Origin: Lytechinus pictus
Taxonomy: Eukaryota > Echinodermata > Echinoidea > Temnopleuroida > Toxopneustidae
Assembly: GCF_037042905.1 (NCBI RefSeq)
Contig: NW_026974140.1
Coordinates: 15,054,001-15,118,000 of the forward strand
Reading direction: 5' to 3'
Length of the DNA stretch: 64,000 nt
The notes below the pieces were generated by a model that saw nothing but the letters and a program-made list of their open reading frames with translations, was not told the DNA's origin and made no database searches. Made by a program: the position numbers and the translations under genes. Shown piece by piece: positions 24,516 through 36,606 of this stretch; position 1 is the stretch's first letter, and each line of letters starts with the position of its first letter.

Positions 24516-27500
24516 ATCATTGTTCCCTATATGCCTCTACTTTCATTGTACATAATCATGTGATACCTAGCACTTGTCGGGTATATATACCACCCACCAA
24601 CATTTATAATTTAATCATGACAGTTTAAATCCTGATGATAATTATGAAGAAGTATTGACAAGAACTACCAAGATGAACATGAATTATGTATATGTGCATG
24701 ACTCGTATGGTTTTTTTTCAGTTTGATTGTTCATCTGACATACGGCAGTCGGGGGAATTATGCAAATCGGAGCAAACATAAAAACGAAAGTAGGACGAGG
24801 CGAGAATTAAAATGCATTTAGTCATTGACGCATTGTGTTTTTTAGTCCTTTAGGTTAAAAAAAATCAAATGAATTTCACTTAAAAGGGCTGAAACTTGGG
24901 GACACCCCCATTTTTTTTCCTGCTTTGAAGATTTGTACTTTGGAATCATGACAAAGTTCGGAACCTCGTCTGCACGGTAGACCTATAATAGGCCTGCTCG
25001 ATGATTTATGCAAAGATAAAACTTAAAATCTTACACAGTTTAAATTTGGCAGCACATTATATACAACTGATATTGTACGTGTATATTTTGGAAAACGTAA
25101 AGTGGGATTTTAAACAACCTTGATTGCCCCTATCTGAGATAGTATGTTATTTCCGTGACTTGCCATTCGAAAATTATATGTATTAAACGTTATGCCATAC
25201 TCGTTTGAAGAGGTTCAAGAGACATGTATTTTGATTGCGAGTGTTGTTTGTCAGGTTTTGAAATCACATGGACTTTGACATCTCATCTCTCTCTCTCCTT
25301 CTCTCTCCCTCTCTCTACCTTTCATGTACTGACATTTTTCTCTCGATGACGTCAAACGGGGTATGATCTGTCAACTTCTTATAAATTTGTTTCATATACA
25401 TGTATAACTCTTTGGAAATAAACCTCTTTTAATCAATACTTTTTTTTATTTATGAGGGACAATTCAGTTCTTAATTATGATTTTGTTTATCAAAACGATC
25501 TAAATTATTACGAGTTGGCAATTGGAAATAAAAACATTTTGATTTTAGGAAGTTATTCAAAACTTGCATAGTCGGCATTAGACTTATTAGTGTGCTTGTT
25601 TCCGTGTCATTAAATTTTGGGGCCAGTATTAACTAGAGTTATCTTCTATTAATAGTCAAACTATGTATTGTGAGGTCTTGGGGTAAATAATGTTCATATC
25701 ATAAATCACGAGACGTTGACATTGGCACGATCAGTCTAGAATTACGATGTCTCCTTGACTGTGATACTGTCGATCACCAAGATGTTTATAGCAACTTTAT
25801 ATGAGGGAAGTTTGATGAGATTGGGATTTTATGTACAAGGAGTATATTGAACTAGGCATATATTGCTTCGTGATTGAATCATTATTGAACATACCTGCTC
25901 ATTCGATCAAATTACCGACAACAGTGTAAGGATATGAGGTGGTGTTATTTGAATCACCGACGATTCTAGAATCTTTTGTAAAGACGGGCTATAGGCGAGT
26001 TTTTTTGTGCGAAATTTTACCTCCCAGCAAAATGACATCGATTCATCCGGCACCACTTTTCTGGCACTCTAGAAGTGCATAATGTACTTCGATTATTTTG
26101 TGGTGGTACTTGAATATGCCTGTCAAACGAGGCATTTATCATGTATGGTGATAAGGGATGATATCTAATAACATTTGACGGGAATGGAAAAGGAGAAACT
26201 GAAAATGGTGAGGGTGCATTAGAATATTAGCATGAAAGCATTGTGGGAGAAAGAAAGGGGTGCTGGACTTGGTGTCGTTGGAAAATGCCAGAAATATTGA
26301 TTCTAAGTAAAATATTTTGATTTTTTATCAACCCTTTCCTTCCAGATGTTCACGATGAGAAATATTGATTCTATTTATCATCCACTTTCTTTCCGGATGT
26401 TCACGACGAGAAAATTCATCAGTAAGTTCGGCCAATTCTGACGGCCGCAGCTTAATGGACACTGACAAAATATATTCATTAACATTCGAGAAAAGAGAAA
26501 TACGCAAATTCTTGAAAATTAAAGGTTTGACTCTATAGCAATGTAGGATGAAATGATTAATTAGAATTAATCAGATATCAAATATAGACCTACTAAGATC
26601 TGAAATGAACAGACATAGCAATCTACAAAGGTTTACAATCCCAGCAATCGAGATAAACAAACAATCGTCATATTTTGGGATTCCGTTTCTGTTTATTGAC
26701 CTACATCTCCCTGTACCAGTTGTGGTCAATTTATCAAGAAGCTTGTCATCCTACTGAACTTGGAAAAAGATCTGGTTACTAAGGAAGCTATCAGAGGGTC
26801 AAAGGTCATCCACAGATAACCACGGCAGGTCAGGGGTCATTATGGATGGGGATCCGGTGAGGCACCCTGGAGAAAAAGAGGAACAGAAAAGTGAGGATAA
26901 TCAATTATTTCTAAGCATTTATAACTGCTATCTATCAAGCTTTCCTCTAAGTGTTCTTGTATAGATTATACAGTACAAAGCAAGCTTCAAGACAGTGAAA
27001 ATGCTTGTATTGGGCAAAATATTCCTATCAAAATTTGTATCATTCTTCTACCTCAGTTTCTACAAATTCATCATCAATGCAAATTAGCAGAAACATTTTC
27101 AGATAGAACTACATTAATGATAAAAAAAGTAATAATTTGTCAGCTTAACTCAAAATTTAAGGTTAAAAAAAAATGCTAAATCACATGTTATCTTGTATTC
27201 CAATCATGATTATGACTTAACATGCATTTACAAATTAAAAAATGATTATGACCTGATATTTGGAAGAGCTGTTTAGGAAAAATAAAGATGATCATGAGTC
27301 CAGTCATTTGAGAAATATCTGATTGACTTTCTTTCTGAAGATTTCAAGGGTGTTTCTGTTATACCTAAATGTAATACATTGTTCCATCTTTCTTAGATTT
27401 TAATGCAATCTAAAGATTTGATTGGGGAACAATCCAAAATGAATTGTATTCAAGTTTTAAATGTACTTTTGGACAGTGTCAGGAAAATGCCTGTACGCCA

Positions 27501-27644
27501 ACAAATGATTACAGAGTCAAAGTAAATTAAGTTAAGACTGTTTATTATCGGAGTGGTCACGACGAAACGAGTAAATAAATATTGAGCGTGTAAGTGAACC
27601 CTTGTCGTCTAAATCATATTTTCCCGCTCTTTTTCGATATACAG
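24516..27644. other. Sequence before the M6 gene, nothing recognised
   Basis: Contains a short CT run near 25285-25320. Otherwise AT-rich with no coding frame. The missing ATG-bearing first exon of the + strand M6 gene may lie here or further upstream; no ATG-N-GT(A/G)AG candidate stood out. Confidence 0.35.
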
Positions 27645-30600
27645 CTTCTTGCAAAGACTGTTGTGAAAGAGTTGCCTGGTCGTCGATCGTTGCCACTTTC
27701 ATCACAGTGATCGGTGCCGTGTTGGTAGTCGTATGCATAGGCTTCAACAGTCGGCTAGCTAGACCTCTATTCACCAATACTTATATAGAAGGTGCTGTGA
27801 ATACTTGGTAAGAATCATGAGATATTTCATAAAAAATGATAATTATAATGTTAAATATGAATGGTTAACTCAATGAAAATTTAAATGAGAAAGATACGTT
27901 AATATAATCTCTGCAAGGGTGTATAATATTGGCGTTACACGACACTTTTTTGAGAAAAAATGTAGACGAGGGAAAAATGAATCAGGTGTAAAAGATATTC
28001 CACTTCAAAATGGTATAAAATGCAGGATTCATTTTCATGAGTTATTCATTGAAATAAATTTCCGACTACATATCAGAACAATAAAAAAGAATTATTGAGT
28101 AGGCATGCTTATTAGTTTGTAAACTATTTATCTAAATGTACAGGGAAAACATGTATTATAGAACGCATTTCATTTTTTTGCGACAGGTTCTCTGGGATAG
28201 AGATTGGTGCTTATGTTGGAGTAGTGATAATGGTTGCTATGGTTATTCTATTCTTTTCTTCTGGCTGCATGGCAACGGGATATCAGAACGCATCAACATG
28301 GTGTGCATTTAATAAAGCTCAAACGGGCAGGAGGCAGCTTGCCGCTGTAAGATTTACTTTCATTTCTTTCTCAACTTAGTTTTCTATTAATATGACTATA
28401 AATATGACTACTAATTATTCTCGGTGATACTCTGTCCATCCTTCCTCCATTATTCTTTCAGCTTTACTGAGCATCGCTCAATTCCTATCCCCTTTAATTC
28501 AAATTTAGAAAGTGAGAAAGAGAGAATGGGAGAGAGAGAGAGAGAGACAGAGAGAGGGAGAGAGAAAAGAAGGGGCACATCAAGGAAAGGAGAATTGAAA
28601 GCGTGAGCATCTTTTTGTATTGAATATGATAAATGGTAATATATTTCCACATAGTGCCTGAATGAAAATTAACAGATTTAGATCTAAAAGGGATATTCAG
28701 TGTATATTCTTAGAATAAATTCTGTTCACATTCCGATTCATCTTTTATGTTTCCAGTTTATGATCCTGGCGTACATAATCAACCTGGGCTGGTATGTATT
28801 CTTCTTTGGTGCATCTATTCCTACTGTCTTCTTCACGATGTTAAACAATGGAGTCTGTACCAATACAGTATTTACCGTCTCAACCTGTCTTGATCTTAGG
28901 CAGTTTGGTGAGTATGATGAATGGGAAACATTATATATATACATATGGATTTTGACGCAATAGTTCATTATATCAATGGGAATAGTGGATACTTATATAA
29001 GAATATGACCTCCACGTTTCTCACCATATGTTCACAGTACTAGAATAGAATCAACACCTTTTGAAAAATTCATAAAATTGTACAGGTCCCAGTTGTTCAT
29101 CAATCATTTCCGTCCCTCAATTCCCAGCCATGTCGTGTTTTCCTTCAGCATAAATTTACCCACATTGGGCTGCACTCAACCCAGGTGAGGTAAATGGGTA
29201 CCGGCAGGAAGTAATTCCTCAAAGAGTTGTGAGCACCGGAATCGGTAGACTAGCTTAGCCGGGGTAATATAGGAGCGCCTTGAGCACCCAACAAGGTGGA
29301 TATGTGACTATACATAAATCCTATATTATTACTATTATTATTTATTACCGGTATACATGAAACACCTTATATAATGGAGAGTGTAGATTTATTACATTAA
29401 CATGCCAAGGAGAGTACCACGACCTCTTTTCGGTCTTTTCTTCTTCCAATATGTTAATAAAAGTACGACTTTATTCAATCTTTTTCATAAGTCCATTTTC
29501 TCTTATCAACCCCCCCCCCCCCTCGTTCCCCACCCATCCTAACCCTTGTCTGTATCTCAACCTTCCGTCTCTACATCAGGTCTAGCACCTCAAAGTCTTC
29601 CTGGATCAGTCAACAGCACATTGATCTGTGATCAAAACCTTCAGGCAATATGTACAAGTGTAAGTAACTGACTGCATTACTTATAGAATAGGGAAATAAA
29701 CGGTTCTAAAAATCAACATTGTTTTCCTGAGAGGGGATGGTGTGGTGACTGCGTTAATTTTCCATCTTGAGTTTGTGATTGTGGGTATGAATTTAAAGAG
29801 ACAAAGAATCCCCGCTAAAACCAGTACAGGGAACATCTCATGAAGTTTGTCAGCACGAGTTGTCATTCTCAGACAGTTACCATAGTAACAGTCCAAGATC
29901 AGTGCTTTTCAGCCAATCCAAAACGAAGGATTTCACTGAAATTGTCAGACTTGGGATTTTAGTCAGTGCTGACAAATTTAATGGAGCATTATACAAAACA
30001 TAAGCCTCTTCCATTTCCCTTGTTCATTTGTAGTTCAGCTCCTTGAAATTTATTTCTCTCTCTCTCATTTACTTCAGTAGATTTACAGAACGGGAGGGCA
30101 ATGATATTCAATTATAGACCAAATATATACACAATATTCATAAGCATCACCATCGATTGGTGGTATCTACAACTTATAAGAAAGAAAATGTACTTTACAT
30201 TATATTAACTTCGGACGGCTCTGGGGAATAATGAATTGTTGGAATACAATCCATGCACAATATTTTTTGTTTGCGGTGTTTGCCCTTGAATGGTATATAG
30301 CAACCGACAGTCATATTTTCAATCAATATATGATTTCTATCTCTTAGTATTCATCTTATCCCTTTTGTTTCTCTAGAATCTCGGATCAAACTTCGTCTTA
30401 GGCGTTATTGGATGTGTGCTTGTGCTGATTGGCTTAGTAAGTAATATATTCATAATATTTCGGTATTTTCCAAAAAGGGTCGGCCCAGGGTCTGCCCTTT
30501 TGTGGTTGATACACCTAGATGAAAGGGGGAGTGAAAAAAAAAATCAAAAATTGATTTGTAATTTGGTTAAACTTTACAATTGAAGGCCCAGTAAACCCGA

Positions 30601-31936
30601 ACATCCAGTTGATTTGAATAAAGAGGGAGAAAGAAATACAACAAATGAAAGTTGGATATACTTTCAAAATGATGATTATGATTCTTTGATTTCTTCTTAT
30701 CATTCAAATTATGTTATTGTTTAAATCGAATCTATCTTCAAAAGTGGCAGTTCTCAGTACGAGCTATATATGCTATGCCATCTAATGCTAATCGTATTTC
30801 ATTTAGTGTGTCAGCTAGGGAAACGGTTAATATTTCAGTTTAATAAATTATTGTACATGTGTCTTAGGTTTTTGAAATACACTGTAGGTCTCCAGTGGAA
30901 AGTGAAATGTTTCTTTGTAGATCATTAATATTTGCGCTAATGATCATAATTATGTCACTATGCACATTAATGTTTTTATATATAATATTTTTTCAATATT
31001 TCCTAGAATCACTTCTTGATGAGCATATCAGGCAACTACAACTGGTTGAGATTACGGAAACGAAGACAAAAGATTATGGCTGGTAAGATAAACCGACGAT
31101 CAGGAACGTATGATCTCAATGCTAGTGCATACACAGATAGACAAGAGTCACAAGATTCGAACACTCATCTACGTCGAGTTAATCTACATCATGGATCATC
31201 ATCTAATATATTAACATCATCCAACACTTCTATTCCAACCGTAGCAGCGCATGTACCTCTAGCAGCGACGTCAACGTCGTCGACCTTCTCCATGCCGGTA
31301 GCGACGTCGTCAAAGACCGACCCAGCCTCGAACTCGTCTTCCATGCAGTCATCGAAGATCTATAATCAGACGTATGGATTCGGCGATGGTGGATTCGGCG
31401 AGGGTGGATTCGGGCAGCACAACTCTGAGAGTACACGCGTCACCTTCGCTGATGCGAAGCCGGCATCATCCCCGGCTCCGAGATCGAGTTCATCTACCGC
31501 TGCGGCACAACGTTCAACGGGAGATGATCTCGGTAAATATACAGACAGGAGCTTCGACAGTGCGAGTCGATATGATCATTTTAATCCTGCTTTTGACGAG
31601 AATTATTGGGACAGTCAGCAATATGCTCCTCAAGAGAAAAGCACGCATGATAACTACTACAGCAGAGGATATAATAAATCATCTAAAACTAATGGTACAG
31701 CAGCAAGCTACGACCAGGGCAACTATAATCAAGGAAATTTTAACCAAGGAAATTTTAGCCAAGAAAATGCTAATCAAGGAAATTTTAATCAAGGGTTTTA
31801 TAATCATGATTACGACGCGGCAGACACGGCGGGATACCAGATGACCACTATGTCGTCATACGGACAGGGTAACTCACAATCATTGACTCGAAATCGTAAA
31901 GATATGGGAAATAACTTTTACGAGTATCAACTCTAG
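27645..31936 (+). CDS. PLP/M6 family four-TM protein, paralog A (exons 2-7)
   Basis: Exons: 27645-27807, 28187-28346, 28757-28907, 29580-29659, 30377-30436, 31007-31936 (stop TAG). Phases 1-2, 2-0, 0-1, 1-0, 0-0, 0-end join without a break. Starting SCKDCCERVAWSSIVAT, it matches the cysteine-rich N-terminus and TM1 of PLP/DM20/M6. TM2 is in exon 3, TM3 in exon 4, TM4 in exons 6-7. The large extracellular loop has four cysteines (VC, TCLDLRQFG, ICDQ, ICTS) laid out as in PLP, plus an NST sequon. The missing exon 1 is predicted to be ATG plus one base, as in vertebrate PLP1. Total about 515 residues against about 280 in vertebrates: the extra is a Ser/Asn/Gly/Gln-rich cytosolic tail with six N-Q-G-N-F units (31712-31801), ending EYQL. 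Role inferred: plasma-membrane tetraspan of neural or epithelial cells. AATAAA at 32040. Confidence 0.85.
29157..29346 (+). mobile_element. SINE-like repeat with (ATT)n tail
   Basis: GGGCTGCACTCAACCCAGGT, CTTAGCCGGGGTAATATAGG, AGCGCCTTGAGCACC and a 3' tail of ATT triplets. This resembles short interspersed repeats familiar from sea urchin genomes. It sits in the intron between exons 4 and 5 of M6 paralog A. Family name not assigned. Confidence 0.5.
30580..30720. repeat. Fragment of a long-inverted-repeat element
   Basis: GTTGATTTGAATAAAGAGGG resembles the left end of the element at 56981-57545 (GTTGATTTGAATAAATAGAG). Truncated; in the last intron of M6 paralog A. Confidence 0.4.
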
Positions 31937-34900
31937 TGGCTGATTAGCGAATGATATAATTGTATTATTATTTTTAAAGAAAAACATCTGTTTCGGAGAA
32001 TGACAGTTAATGAAAGAAGACTAACGCTGGTAAAATCAGAATAAAACTAGACAATAACTGTTAAAAAAATAATTAAGGTATTTTGAAGCAAAATATTTAT
32101 ACGGAAGCTTGAAAATGCCATCAACCTGACGAGATGACTAGATAATTTATTTTGCAATGTCGACATAATAATGTTATTAGTCGACTTATGAAAAGTTATA
32201 CGTCAACATGGCGAGATAATGTAACTCGTCATCTCGACAAGTCGATGGCACCTTAACGTTTCCGTATAAGTATAGGCCCTATGTCCAAGGTCAAGTCTTG
32301 ACTCAAAATTATGATCGTGAAGGGGTCATATCCACTCAGGCAACCTGCTCTTTACGAATACTACGATGTCATATTGCATCGTAGTTGAATAAATTCACCA
32401 TATTTTAATGTTTCCTTTTTTTTACGGATATGAAGTTGGGAAATGGAAATTGGGGTCAACTCTTGATTTGGATTGAAATAACTATTTCACTTTTTCTCAA
32501 TCATCAAAATTTACATGTATGTATTTCATTCACACTGCTGCAATTTCGTTCCATCTTGTTCTATTTAAGCAGGCGTGTCCGTTTTAATGTACTGCTAATG
32601 TTATTGTATTTATGTTTGTATATTTTTGGTGCGTTAATATGTGTATAGTTAGATTTAAATGAATACGTAATTCAAAATTAACTTCTACGGCCAGTTGTAG
32701 TCGATGTCTTCTTCATTCCATGCTTCGATTCGAAAGATTATAATCAGATATCTCTCAATTCTTCCATTTAATTCTTATTAATCATAAATTGATTATTTGG
32801 AATAAGTATTCGTCGTCTCTTTTTTTACTCGAAATCATTCCAAGTATGTTATCAGGAATAACATGTATTTCATTAAAACGATTGTATTGACATTTTCCTT
32901 ACCCTCTTTATCAGTGTGTAGATTTATTAACTTTTCTTATTTTTATTCACTATGATGAAAGGACGCAAAGTAAATCTTCATTTGTTTCTTTATTTTATAT
33001 TAGGAGGCCGGTCAACATACACAGAGCAATGTAAAATGTTCGTCAGGATGTATTACCGAAACTTCCGAAAGTATTATCTGCTAATATAACTTTATTTATG
33101 TACATTTTCTTGTACGCCATTTTTAATAAATCCTTGAGAAAGATACAATTTTGACGAAAGTTCAATGTTTTCTGTTACATTCATCTATAGTTGTTCTATA
33201 TTTTTTATGTCAACTAATTGGGTCTAAGAGTTTAAGGGAAATACGCATAACGGGAACATGAAAATGTGTTTTGAAATCAATACCCTCTAAACTATTTGGA
33301 TTGCAAAAGTGGACGAATAAAACAACCATGATAGCATAAGTCTTACTAAAAAAATATCTTTATCTTATTGATTACATATTCATCTGATTATGGATCGGTC
33401 TTTATGTGAAAAGATGCCTTCAATTTTGGTTGGTAAGGTGAACCTTTTCTTTTTCACCTCTCTCCATCATTTCTTTCATCCCTGCTTCTCCTCATTTCGT
33501 AACTTTATGGGGTTTTTTCTACTCTATAATGTCCCCCTTGCCCATTTCTTTCGTGCGTAATTACCCCCCCCCCTTCGCTCTCTAGTTAGATAAAGTCATT
33601 GTATTATTCTTCATTATTCAATTATGCCTCCCTCAGCTGATTCTCTCCCCTTCCCTCATCCGATCCCCTCGCTCCGTCTCTCTATACCGGGTCTCCCCCT
33701 CTCCAAATCTCTCTTTCTGACTCCCTCTTATATTCTCCCCTCCCTCTTGCTAATTCTTGCTTTCTAGTATTTTTTCACCATCCCTTTCCCCTGCAATACA
33801 TTCCCCTGCTTTAATGAGACATACATTAATGTAAATAAAAAAATGAAGAAGAGTCTGTTTAGAAAGCTTTTTGATCTTTGCTTTATATTTCATTAGAAAA
33901 AAATGTCTGAAATATTACAATGTTCCGATCACCGCTAAAGACTTTGTATACCAATATGACAAAATCAAACTTCCGAACATGAAAATTGATCTTAAGACAC
34001 TCTACCGTATACTAGAATATATACATCCTGTCTGGTTTATATACAATAAGAACGATAAAACATTTATACCATACTTTGCACATCACATTTTTTCGGTTGG
34101 TTTCACACAAAACATTCTCAAAATACAGCAGCGCTTAAAAAACCAGTGATCTATTTAAAATTGTAAAGATAAAATACGATCTATATAGTCAAGATGAGAT
34201 GACTATGACAGCAGATAAAGGATCGCCTCCAGTTGAGGTTTAAGAGTAAGACCAATTGTATTTAAAAAGAAACCAAACTGAGTATTAAAAAGAAGATGAC
34301 AATGTTTAAAAATGTAAGAATTATCATTGGAAGAATTTTCAAAATCAAAGGAAGGCATAAATAACTAAACATAACGAGACAAGTTCCTAAAGTGTACTTC
34401 ATAGTATGATTTAAAAAAAACAATTACATTTTTTTTAAATACCAAAAGCAATCAATGCAAAATATTTATTTCATGTTACTCTGGTCCATAATTCACATAG
34501 TGTACTACTATACCTAAACGTTCTATTTTTTTTCAAACGAACTAAAGGCAAGATGAACAATATATGTTGTTTGCTTAATTAGGACCTGCCACTGCATCCC
34601 TCTCTAAATGGTAATGATGGAGTTTACTAGAAAAAAATATAAAGATCGAAAAGTGGAATTCGCGAGGTTCTCTTGCTTGTATACTTCATGGCATATAGGA
34701 TTTAGCATGTTCACATCTTGAAAGTTGTTTACAGCTATGCATGCATGTGAGAATGGTATATAGGCATATCTTGTTTAAAACATGAGCATTGCATGACAGT
34801 GGTACATTACTTGATAATGTTCCTTCTTTTTTATCATACTCCTCATCATTTTCTCACTATTCTGATAAGAAGACCAATCTATATTATGTTGATATTAAAC

Positions 34901-36606
34901 AGATAATTCAATACAAAATGCTTTTAACAGTAATCTTTGGAATGTCCTCTGCATATGACGTAATAATGCAGTTAAAACACAATACCGTTTCGCACTTTAT
35001 ACAGAAATGATATGACAGAAACAAACACACTGCAAAACAGTTCATTTACACAGATATTTAAGATGAAGATGAAGATTGACATCTTAGCTTTAAGCAGAAA
35101 CCATGAAAGTCGGCTGGACATTCAAGCTTTAATATACAGCATTATTATATTACACATGTCAAGAATACTGCAATAAATATAGCGAGTGAATAATTTTCAA
35201 ATTGAAAACAACTTATACAACATTTCACATTTAGTTAAAGTAGATAATCATCTCGTAAACCAACAGTCATACAGACTTAAAACAACGGTTCAGTGGAATT
35301 GATAAGACTCCCCTTATAGTTGTAAATTGGAAAACATTTAATAACGATTATAAACGTTGTCCCAATGCATAGGCATTTTTGCACCGTTACCTCAAACATA
35401 TGTACATTAACTAATAACCTTTTATCTCTTCAAATCAATAAATATTTTACTTAATGAATACATTATAATGACATAATGTCATTGATTAATTAGGAGAATA
35501 CATGTGTACCTGTAAAATAGATCATAAAGTCCATTCCCGTTTGGAGAGAGAATACATTTTAAAAATTACATAATTCAGAAAATATCTGCGTATCAATATG
35601 TTTGGCAATGTTCATGTCTCAATGAATTAGGCACTTGACATTAAATAAATCAAATAAGGTATTGATGAATTTCTTTCCATGGACTCCAATGAAACTTGAA
35701 TATTATATTACAGTCAGAAGAAAGACAATTGATGGCTATCGTGACGCAACTTCCTGAATTTAATATGGACAAATCATGTCACTGCTAGCATTACACCATT
35801 GTTTATTTACAACTGCAGATGTTTGAATTATCATCTCGAGTAAAAACCATTGGCAATGATAAAAGCAGTACATGAAATATGTCAAAATTACAATGTTGAA
35901 ATCATTATTAAACTGCCCTGAAGTGAGACAGATTTCAAGGTATCTTTCTTATCAATATGTAATTATTTGCAACAATATTAAACATGTTTACATCAAACTA
36001 ATTTGTTGCAAATCACAAACGACAATGTAAAAGTAGACGCTCAATACTCTACTGTAAACCGTTATATTCTTTACGCTAAATATTTTATTTTTTCGACGCG
36101 TTGCAAGGGAGATCGGTTGTGTTTTAGTTCTTTTAAGAACGTATTGAAACGCTATTGTGAAATTGAAAGGGTTCTTAGTCAAAAACATCATAATTTTGTT
36201 ATATCAATAGATAATAGTACGCATGTACAGTTGTTGTAAACATGTTCGCTTCATGATTTTCTGTAAATTGAATTGATTTCGTGTTTGATTTTGAATAAAA
36301 TCTTTCTATGAAAGAAAAAAAAATGTAAAAGTAGAGACAAAATGTTGCACATAACTACACGACTACATCTTGATAAAAAGTGGTTTGAAAATTACTTTTT
36401 TCCGAATTAAAAAAAAGAGGGATTGCTCATGGTATGAAGATAGTCATGGTTTCAGAGGTACTGAAATTCATCCTTGAATAGAACTATGTAGCTCCACCGC
36501 AAGAAGAAGAGATAACTTGGCGACCGATCTAAACTTCATACCAGAACCTTCCTGTAACCTGCAGCTTCACATTTAAATGTTTCTTGGTTCAAGGAATTCA
36601 ACTGAA
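31937..36606. other. Convergent intergenic region and 3' UTRs of the M6 pair
   Basis: AT-rich, with pyrimidine-rich stretches at 33430-33800. Candidate poly(A) signals: AATAAA at 32040 and near 33126 (+ strand), and TTTATT at 36084 (- strand signal). No paired transposon ends and no convincing coding frame were seen; it is notably poorer in MITEs than the rest of the window. Confidence 0.45.

Noticed and set aside
31230-31844. Frames overlapping the last exon of M6 paralog A
   Set aside because: Same reason: repeat-driven shadows of the tail frame.
33871-34149. 92-codon frame in the convergent region
   Set aside because: No motif, AT-rich composition, no homolog recognised; similar frames occur by chance in such sequence.
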